A stretch of DNA of 10,891 nucleotides from Planctomycetota bacterium (GTDB lineage Bacteria > Planctomycetota > SZUA-567): the NCBI GenBank assembly GCA_031270145.1, contig JAISYD010000249.1, positions 1 to 10,891 on the forward strand, in the 5' to 3' direction. Under the pieces are notes generated by a model. The model was given only the letters and a program-made list of their open reading frames with translations. It did not search any database and was not told the origin of the DNA. The stretch's first letter is position 1. Every line of letters starts with the position of its first letter. A program made the translations under genes and the position numbers. Shown here piece after piece: positions 5,674 through 10,891 of this stretch.

Positions 5674-6900
5674 TTATGGCCGGGTCAGCACGGCGCCCGT
5701 GTCGAGGAAATCCTTGACGACAATGGAGGCGCATCCGAAGCGATCGAGCCGGAGGTTGCTTTGGCTTTTCATGATCACGGTGGAGCGGGATTCCCCGCCG
5801 ATCCGCCTGACTTCGCCTTCGAGCCGCTCCAGGAACGCGCCGCTTTCGAAGGGTCGGCCGTAGAGGACGATGAGCTCCGGGTTGATGATGACGATGGTGT
5901 TGATCAATTCCAGCGCGAGGTATTCTATGGCGCGGTTTACCGTGTCCACCACCGCCTGGTCGCCCCGGTCATAGGCGGCGAGGATGGATTCCATGCCGAT
6001 GTTCGTGCGCTCCCCGCCGGTGATTTCGTGGAGGATGGGGGTCCGGGCGCGGGAATACTGCAATTCCAGGAGCTTTCCCATGACGTCGAAGCCGATGATG
6101 GTTTCGAGGCAACCGCGCTTGCCGCAACGGCATACGGGACCGCCGGGATCGACGACGGTGTGGCCGACCTCCATAGCCTGGCAGCCGTGGCCGTCGAAAA
6201 GGGCGCCGTTCATGATTAGCGCTCCGCCGATAAGCGGGCCGTACTTGATGAACAGCAGGCTGCGGACGCCGTTGTTATGGTGAATAAGTTTCTGCGCGTT
6301 GGCGATGCAACGGACGTTATTGTTGAGATGCACCTTGAAATCGAACCGCGACTCGACAATCTCCCGGACGTTGAGATTGTCCTCCCAGAGGCCGAAGGAG
6401 CGGATGCTGACCCCGCCGACCGGATCGAATACGCCCTTGATGCCCATGCCGATTCCGATGATGCGGCTCCGCGCCTCGGAGGAGAGCCCGTTCAGGTATT
6501 CCTGGATGTGATCGCAAACCGAGTTCACCATGCCGGCGCCGCTGATCCGGTCGTCGAAACCGAGGTCGGCATGGAAAAATTCTTCGCCCTCCAGGTCCAT
6601 GCAGTAGACCGCGACCTTGCGCTCCGCGATATAGGCGCACATGACCCGAAACCGCTTCAGGTTCAGGGTCAAGGCCACCTCCCGGCGCCCGCTCCTGGTC
6701 CCGCCGTTCTTGGCCGGCCCCTCGGCCAGCACCTGTTCGTCGATGAGATCGGCGGCGATGTTGGTGATGGTCGCCGGAGTGAGGTTCATCAGGCCCGCCA
6801 ACTGTTTCCGCGACAGTTCGCCACGCGCGTACAGGAGCTTAAGCAGGGCGGCCCGGTTGGAAATCCGCACGTCCGCCATGCTTTTGCCGACATCAATCAC
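5674..6900 (-). CDS. ROK-family transcriptional regulator (NagC/Mlc/XylR type)
   Basis: Probable sugar-responsive repressor of the leftward cluster, 408 residues and apparently intact. The N-terminal winged helix (about 12-60) reads ISNRAALLKLLYARGELSRK, then LAGLMNLTPATITNIAADLI. The ROK core follows, with the signature EVGHTVVDPGGPVCRCGKRG through CLE (244-266) and zinc ligands H247, C257, C259 and C264. The kinase-type phosphate loop DxGGT is absent, and the segment matching the kinase motif E-N-D-A-N reads NNNVR (193-197), so the catalytic Asp is Asn; this fits a regulator without kinase activity. I kept the GTG start at 6900, with GGGGA about 8 bases upstream; ATG 6879 (MADVRISN) is a plausible alternative. 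It sits between two enzyme remnants, so its original targets may be partly decayed. The effector sugar is unknown. Confidence 0.92.
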   Translation of the reverse strand: MIDVGKSMADVRISNRAALLKLLYARGELSRKQLAGLMNLTPATITNIAADLIDEQVLAEGPAKNGGTRSGRREVALTLNLKRFRVMCAYIAERKVAVYCMDLEGEEFFHADLGFDDRISGAGMVNSVCDHIQEYLNGLSSEARSRIIGIGMGIKGVFDPVGGVSIRSFGLWEDNLNVREIVESRFDFKVHLNNNVRCIANAQKLIHHNNGVRSLLFIKYGPLIGGALIMNGALFDGHGCQAMEVGHTVVDPGGPVCRCGKRGCLETIIGFDVMGKLLELQYSRARTPILHEITGGERTNIGMESILAAYDRGDQAVVDTVNRAIEYLALELINTIVIINPELIVLYGRPFESGAFLERLEGEVRRIGGESRSTVIMKSQSNLRLDRFGCASIVVKDFLDTGAVLTRP

Positions 6901-7076
6901 GATACCAATCCCCGCCCCGGCGCCGATTCAGCCGGGGAACGTTGAAAAATCCTCGCCCACCGCGCTACGCGGCCCTGGCAAGACAATGGAAAGCCCCGAC
7001 ATCCGGAGGCTCGAACCGGAAATTAATCCGCGACTTGCGGCCCCTGTCGATCCGGGCGCCTCCCGACCGGCTCCCG
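6901..7076 (-). promoter_or_regulatory. Leader upstream of the ROK gene with a possible SD-covering hairpin
   Basis: These 176 bases separate the dehydrogenase remnant from the ROK gene, the largest gap in the leftward cluster, so a separate promoter is possible; I found no clear -35/-10 pair. CCCCGGC (6915-6921) and GCCGGGG (6931-6937) form a perfect 7-base stem with a 9-base loop directly beside the purine-rich ribosome binding stretch of the GTG start. This could limit translation of the repressor. The inference is weak in such GC-rich DNA. Confidence 0.4.
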
Positions 7077-7652
7077 CTATTCGACTTCATCCACCCGAAT
7101 CCGCGTCCCGGCCCGATCCGAGCGGCGAATCGCCTCAATAACCCGGACGGCGCGATAACCATCCTCGAAAGTGGCCCCTTCGGGGGAGACTTGCCGGCCG
7201 GCGGTCACGCGCGCCAGCGGGTGCGCCACCTCGTTGATGTGGGCGTGCTCCCAGCCGAGCCCGTGCCCGCGCGGCCACCAGACATCCATAAAGGGATGAT
7301 CGCGGTCCAGTTGGGTGACGTTGACCTTGGTGAAGCCGGTGACTTCCTTGACCGGCGTTTCCCGGTGAAAGACCCAAAGGTGGTTGAGATCCTCCAAGTC
7401 GAAAGCCAGGCTCCCCAGTGAGCAGGATATCTCCCACGACAGCCGGTTTTTCCGGCCGGCCGCCACGGCGGCGGCACGGATGGCCCCCAGGGCGCCGTTG
7501 GCGAAGTCCATCACCGCCACGGCGTCCTCTTCGCTGGCGATTTTCCTTCTTCCCGAAGCGCCCTCGCGTTCCGGGGTGTAGGTGCGCAGGCGCCCCGATA
7601 CCGCCTCGATTTCGCCGACCAGGTATCTCGCCATTTTGTCCTTGCGGTTCAT
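7077..7652 (-). pseudogene. Gfo/Idh/MocA-family dehydrogenase remnant lacking the NAD(P)-binding domain
   Basis: A 191-residue frame that matches only the C-terminal half of Gfo/Idh/MocA sugar and inositol dehydrogenases. MARYLVGEIEAVSGRL (7-22) normally follows a conserved G-S-H motif. It is followed by FANGALGAIRA (50-60), SLGSLAFDLEDLNHLWVF (78-95) and the closing SPEGATFEDGYRAVRVIEAI (156-175). The whole N-terminal Rossmann fold and its GxGxxG motif are absent, as is the catalytic Lys/His region, about 180-190 residues of a usual 370-390. Yet the start ATG 7652 has a strong GGGGGGAGGGG just upstream, and MNRKDK could be an authentic N-terminus. The simplest reading is an in-frame internal deletion that kept the original translation start. 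It starts 31 bases after the second ATPase gene. The remnant cannot bind cofactor as a normal member would. Confidence 0.8.
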
Positions 7653-7683
7653 ATGCCCCTCCCCCCGCCGCGGGCGGTGAAAT

Positions 7684-8454
7684 TCACCACCACTTGATGA
7701 GATCGGTAACCCGGTTGCGCAGCTCGACGAACTTCGGATCCGCGATGCTGCGCGGACGCGGCAGGTCGTTGACGATTTCCTCCTTTATGCCGGCGGGCTT
7801 GTTGGTCAGCACCAGAATGCGCTCCCCGAGGTAGACCGCCTCCTCGATGTTGTGGGTGATGAAGACCACCGTGGTCCGGGTGCGCCGCCACAGAGCTATC
7901 AATTCGTCTTCCAGCAGGTAGCGGAGCTCGAGATCCAACTGGCCGTAGGGTTCGTCCATAAGGAGAAGCGTGGGTCGGGTGACGAAGGCGCGCGCGATCA
8001 CCACCCGCTGCAGCATGCTGATGGAAAGTTGGTTGGGGTAGTAGCCGCGGAATTTTTGAAGATTGACGAGCTTGATGACCTCGTCGACCCGATCGTCCGC
8101 CTCCGCCTTCGGCACCCTCTTGAGGTTGAGGCCGAAACGGACGTTGTCCTCGACGGTCAGCCAGGGCATGGTTGAGGCCTCCTGGAACACGTAGGAGATG
8201 TTGTGCCTCTTGAGGTCGACCGGTTCGCCGTCGAGAAGGATTTCGCCGCCGGTGATGTCGTAGAGCTTGGTCAGGCTGTTGAGGAAGGTGGTCTTGCCGC
8301 AACCGGTGGGGCCGACGATGCAGAGAAACTCGCGCCGGCGGACGTTGAAGCTTATTCCGTCCAGGACCAGGAGATCGGCGAATTTCTTGGTGAGGTTGTC
8401 GACCCTCACCAGGACGTCCCGTTCGCCGCCTCCCGCCGTGTCCGGGTTTCGCAT
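7684..8454 (-). CDS. NitT/TauT-type ABC transporter ATPase with degenerate signature motif
   Basis: Cytoplasmic ATPase of an ABC importer, 256 residues, normal length. Walker A GPTGCGKTT (48-56), Q-loop Gln (91, VFQEASTMPWLTV), Walker B TLLLMDEP (162-169) with the catalytic Glu (168), and switch His (201, FITHNIEEAVYL) are intact. The ABC signature, normally LSGGQ or LSGGM, reads LSISM (143-147), so both glycines are replaced. NIEEAVYLG and the C-terminal length place it with the SsuB/TauB/NrtD-like ATPases. ATG 8454 has AAGGGAAGG upstream and lies 12 bases after the other ATPase. The partner has the opposite defects, which points to an obligate heterodimer. The substrate cannot be deduced; family members carry nitrate, sulfonates, taurine, thiamine precursors and others. 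Confidence 0.93.
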   Translation of the reverse strand: MRNPDTAGGGERDVLVRVDNLTKKFADLLVLDGISFNVRRREFLCIVGPTGCGKTTFLNSLTKLYDITGGEILLDGEPVDLKRHNISYVFQEASTMPWLTVEDNVRFGLNLKRVPKAEADDRVDEVIKLVNLQKFRGYYPNQLSISMLQRVVIARAFVTRPTLLLMDEPYGQLDLELRYLLEDELIALWRRTRTTVVFITHNIEEAVYLGERILVLTNKPAGIKEEIVNDLPRPRSIADPKFVELRNRVTDLIKWW

Positions 8455-8466
8455 GTTCGCCTTCCC

Positions 8467-9261
8467 TTAGCGGGCCTTGTCCATGGCGCCGGTGATTTCC
8501 TGGCGAATCTCCAGGAAGCGCTTGGAGGTGTAGTTGCGCGGGCGCTCGAGATCGACGACGTATTCGCGCTTGACCGAGGTTGGGCAACTCTTCATGAGGA
8601 CGATGCGGTCGGCCAGGTAGACCGCTTCTTCGATGTTGTTGGTGACGAAGACGACGGTGCGCCTTTCCTGTTCGTAAATGCGCAGCACCTCCTCCTCCAT
8701 CATGTAGCGCGTCTGCGCGTCTAGGGCGCCGAAGGGCTCGTCCATGAAGAGCACCCGGGGTTCGTTCGCGTAGGCGCGGGCTATGCCGACGCGCTGGCGC
8801 ATGCCGCCGGACAGCGCGTTGGGGAAGGCGTTTTCGAAACCCTGGAGGCCGACCAGGTCGATGAGGTGCTGGGCGCGCCGGCGCCGTTCGGCCTTCCCGA
8901 CCCCGCGCGCCTTGGGCCCGAATTCGACGTTGCCCATGACGGTGAGCCAGGGGAAAAGCGAGATGGATTGGTAGACGACGCCGCGTTCGATGCCGGGGCC
9001 GGCGATTCGCTTTCCGTCCTGCACCACCTCGCCGGAGGTGGGGAGATCCAGCCCGGAAAGGATGTTGATGGCGGTGGTCTTGCCGCATTCGCCCGGCCCG
9101 AAGAGGACGACGAATTCATTTTCGTAGATGGTCAGGGACAGGCCGGCGATTACCTTGAACGTTTCCGCCCCGCCGCCTTCCCCTCCGGTTTCGAATTCCT
9201 TGTCGACGCCGCGGCTGGCGATGACGGGAATCCTGCCCTTCACGTATTCCGAACGCTCCAT
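8467..9261 (-). CDS. NitT/TauT-type ABC transporter ATPase with variant Walker A and switch residue
   Basis: Second ATPase of the same importer, 264 residues from ATG 9261. The in-frame GTG at 9267 is an alternative, closer to the AAGGAAG ribosome binding site; longer upstream frames run inside the permease gene and are not used. Walker A reads GPGECGKTT (55-63), with Glu where most ABC ATPases have the third Gly (GPSGCGKST). Q-loop Gln 98, signature LSGGMRQR (150-157) and Walker B VLFMDEP (170-176) with Glu 175 are normal. The switch His is replaced by Asn (208, FVTNNIEEAVYLAD). The gene start overlaps the permease stop by 22 bases, suggesting translational coupling. ATPase 7684-8454 keeps the His but has lost the signature, so the two probably form an asymmetric dimer with one hydrolysing site. 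Confidence 0.93.
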   Translation of the reverse strand: MERSEYVKGRIPVIASRGVDKEFETGGEGGGAETFKVIAGLSLTIYENEFVVLFGPGECGKTTAINILSGLDLPTSGEVVQDGKRIAGPGIERGVVYQSISLFPWLTVMGNVEFGPKARGVGKAERRRRAQHLIDLVGLQGFENAFPNALSGGMRQRVGIARAYANEPRVLFMDEPFGALDAQTRYMMEEEVLRIYEQERRTVVFVTNNIEEAVYLADRIVLMKSCPTSVKREYVVDLERPRNYTSKRFLEIRQEITGAMDKAR

Positions 9262-10040
9262 GCGCACATCTTCCTTTCGACCCGGCGCAGAATCGTGGCC
9301 AGGAGCAGCCCGAAGAGGGCCAGGGCGACCATGCCCGACAGCACCTGGGTCATGTCGGCGTTTTGCTGGCCGGCGTGAATGATCCAGCCGATGCCCTCCG
9401 TCGACTTGATCATCTCCGCCACTACCACGCTCATGATCCCGGCGGACAGACCCACCTGCATGCCGGCGAAAATGTAGGGGATGCAGGCGGGAAGCATCAC
9501 CTTGAAGGTCACCTGGCGTTCGCTGCAGCCGAGCATCCTGGCGGCGCCGATAAGCACCGGATCGACGCCCAGGATGCCCTGGTAGACGCTGAGGGCTACG
9601 TTGGCGAAGGCTCCGTAGAAGACGATGAAGTACTTCGACATTTCGTCCACCCCGAACCAAAGGATGGCGAGGGGAATCCAGGCCACGGTGGGAATGGGAC
9701 GGATCATTTCGAACAGGGGGCGGAACAGGGCGCGGAACCATCGGGACAGGCCGGCGCCCACCCCGAAGGAGATGCCCAGGGCCACGGCGGTCCCGTAGCC
9801 GATGATGACCCGCATGAAGCTGTAATAGGCGTGTTCCTGAATGGTGTGGCCGCCGAGGGGAACGGCGAAGGAACGCATGAGGGTCGCGGCCACGGCGAAG
9901 GGTCCGGGCATGAGGGTGCCGATGACGGTGAAGGAGACGGAAAGCTGCCAGAGAAGGAGGAAGCCGCCAATGGAGCCGACGACCCAGGCGATGTCCCCCG
10001 CGCTTTTCCCCAGTTTTCGGAAAAGGCTATTTTTTCCCAT
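9240..10040 (-). CDS. NitT/TauT-type ABC transporter permease (second of two)
   Basis: Inner-membrane channel subunit, 266 residues, of the BPD_transp_1 (SsuC/TauC-like) type. Six hydrophobic segments lie near 18-38, 73-97, 108-130, 136-155, 188-211 and 232-251. The EAA loop that docks the ATPase is at about 165-188 (ARMLGCSERQVTFKVMLPAC), and the family phrase RPIPTVAWIPLAILWFG is at 114-130. The segment VVVAEMIKSTEGIGWII (205-221) is typical of the NitT/TauT group. ATG 10040 has GGGAAG about 9 bases upstream. It overlaps the first permease by 14 bases and the ATPase by 22, so the four genes look translationally coupled. It probably pairs with permease 10027-10821 as a heterodimer. Confidence 0.94.
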   Translation of the reverse strand: MGKNSLFRKLGKSAGDIAWVVGSIGGFLLLWQLSVSFTVIGTLMPGPFAVAATLMRSFAVPLGGHTIQEHAYYSFMRVIIGYGTAVALGISFGVGAGLSRWFRALFRPLFEMIRPIPTVAWIPLAILWFGVDEMSKYFIVFYGAFANVALSVYQGILGVDPVLIGAARMLGCSERQVTFKVMLPACIPYIFAGMQVGLSAGIMSVVVAEMIKSTEGIGWIIHAGQQNADMTQVLSGMVALALFGLLLATILRRVERKMCAWSVRNT

Positions 10041-10821
10041 AGCTCGATCTTCCCTTGACGATGCGCTTTTCCACCTTTTCCAACACCACCGCCAGGACCG
10101 CGCCCATGACGCCGATGGTGATCATGCCCACCAGCACCAGGTCGGTGCGCGAGAACTGCCGGCCTATCTGGATCATGTAGCCCAGCCCCCGGGTGGAGGC
10201 GAGCATTTCCGCCGACACCAGGGACACCCACGAGGTGCCCAACGACAACCGGAGCCCGGTGAAGATGTTGGGCAGGGCGGAGGGGATGGCCACCCGGGTC
10301 AGCAATTCGAAATCGCTGGCGCCGAAGGTGCGGCCGACCCAGATGTGCACCTGGCTGGTTTGGCGTATTCCGGTATAGGAGTTGATAACGTTGGGAATGA
10401 GTGCGCTCATGTAGATGACGGCGGCCTTGGCCGGGGTGCCGATGCCCAGCCAGAGAATCATGACCGGGATCCAGGCGATGGGCGGAATCGGGCGCAGGAA
10501 ATCGAAGACGGGCCGGGCGATGCGGTCGACCTTCCTGTACCAGGCCATGCAGATGCCGAGGGGAACCCCGGTAAGGGTGCCGGCGCCGAAACCCATCAGC
10601 GCCACTTCCAGGCTGGCGGCCATATGCGCCAGTATCGTCGCCCCATCGGGCGACTTGCCGCCGATTTTCCTGATGAAGGTGGCGAGGACGCGGAGGGGAT
10701 CGGGCATGACGTATTGTGGGACCAGCTTCAATCCCGCGGTCAGGGCATACCAGATCACGAAGAACATGACGACAGAAATGATCGAGGCCGCGGTGAATTT
10801 GGTGAATGCCGGGCGTTTCAT
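10027..10821 (-). CDS. NitT/TauT-type ABC transporter permease (first of two)
   Basis: Inner-membrane channel subunit, 264 residues, paralogous to permease 9240-10040. Hydrophobic segments lie near 11-30, 64-92, 101-124, 131-148, 186-208 and 227-249. The EAA loop is at about 161-184 (VGRTFGASDFELLTRVAIPS). The family phrase RPIPPIAWIPVMILWLGIGT (110-129) and the segment LVSAEMLASTRGLGYMIQIG (201-220) are clear. ATG 10821 has only a weak GGGGG stretch about 7 bases upstream. It is the first complete gene of the leftward cluster in the window. The periplasmic binding protein such importers need is not here and is expected beyond the right edge, but this is inference. Confidence 0.94.
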   Translation of the reverse strand: MKRPAFTKFTAASIISVVMFFVIWYALTAGLKLVPQYVMPDPLRVLATFIRKIGGKSPDGATILAHMAASLEVALMGFGAGTLTGVPLGICMAWYRKVDRIARPVFDFLRPIPPIAWIPVMILWLGIGTPAKAAVIYMSALIPNVINSYTGIRQTSQVHIWVGRTFGASDFELLTRVAIPSALPNIFTGLRLSLGTSWVSLVSAEMLASTRGLGYMIQIGRQFSRTDLVLVGMITIGVMGAVLAVVLEKVEKRIVKGRSSYGKK

Positions 10822-10855
10822 GAATGCACCCCCGATGATTGTCGCCGAATCCCCG

Positions 10856-10891
10856 CCGAACCGCCATTCAAGCCGGTGAATGGCGGTTCGG
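10856..10891. repeat. Perfect 15-base inverted repeat upstream of the first permease
   Basis: CCGAACCGCCATTCA (10856-10870) and TGAATGGCGGTTCGG (10877-10891) are exact reverse complements around a 6-base loop; the right arm ends at the window edge and may be longer. Read leftward, no T run follows before the permease start 35 bases away, so it is not an obvious terminator for that direction. If the binding-protein gene lies just to the right, this hairpin could protect that message and lower permease expression, as intercistronic hairpins do in other ABC operons. A rightward terminator is also possible, because the bases after it are not visible. Confidence 0.7.

Noticed and set aside
5061..5717. 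Plus-strand open frame of 218 residues across the epimerase remnant
   Set aside because: It is Arg/Pro-rich like antisense of GC-rich coding DNA, has no recognisable motif and runs through the terminator. The minus strand has clear family motifs.
7676..7688. Palindrome GGTGAAATTCACC over the stop codon of the second ATPase
   Set aside because: It is short, overlaps a Trp-Trp-stop coding end and has no T run. Probably chance, though weak coupling to the next ribosome site cannot be excluded.
9262..9741. Long N-terminal extension of the first ATPase reaching to 9741
   Set aside because: This stretch is the permease gene read in another frame. ATPase homology begins just after ATG 9261.
1..10891. 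Search for a TctC or ABC periplasmic binding protein, tRNA, CRISPR repeats or transposase
   Set aside because: No frame shows a lipoprotein or signal-peptide start with binding-protein content, no regularly spaced repeats occur and no transposase motif was recognised.

Overview
This is a GC-rich window (roughly 60% by eye) from a bacterium, most likely Gram-negative and metabolically versatile. It carries two solute-uptake gene clusters, a sigma-54 activator and a sugar-type repressor. I cannot assign a taxon from sequence alone. Coding is dense. All genes lie on the minus strand except the activator, which is on the plus strand. I see no tRNA, rRNA, CRISPR array, insertion sequence or phage gene.

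Left part (1-5309): a tripartite tricarboxylate transporter (TTT) cluster. Read on the minus strand, it begins with an unrecognised 313-residue soluble protein (1700-2641). The small membrane subunit TctB (1210-1659) and the large membrane subunit TctA (1061 to beyond the left edge) follow. The usual periplasmic binding protein TctC is not in the window. Divergent from this operon is a PrpR-like enhancer-binding protein (3028-4989) with PrpR_N sensor, PAS, sigma-54 AAA+ and Fis-type HTH domains; it probably senses a carboxylate and controls the transporter. A well-spaced sigma-54 -24/-12 promoter faces the activator gene itself. I found none facing the operon. The roughly 320-base gap after the activator contains several hairpins, including a convincing terminator for leftward transcription.

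Right part (5310-10891): a second minus-strand cluster. In transcription order it holds two NitT/TauT-type ABC permeases (10027-10821 and 9240-10040), two ABC ATPases (8467-9261 and 7684-8454), a remnant of a Gfo/Idh/MocA dehydrogenase (7077-7652), an intact ROK-family repressor (5674-6900) and a remnant of a sugar phosphate isomerase/epimerase (5310-5654). The transporter genes overlap or nearly touch. A perfect 15-base inverted repeat lies just upstream of the first permease, where a binding-protein gene would normally sit next to it.

Two points stand out. First, both enzyme genes look internally deleted in frame: each keeps a start codon with a ribosome binding site and the conserved C-terminal part but lacks about 180-240 residues in between, while transporter and repressor look intact. 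Second, the two ABC ATPases have complementary defects: one keeps the LSGG signature but has Asn for the switch His, and the other keeps the switch His but has LSISM for a signature. Together they predict an importer with one canonical and one degenerate ATP site.
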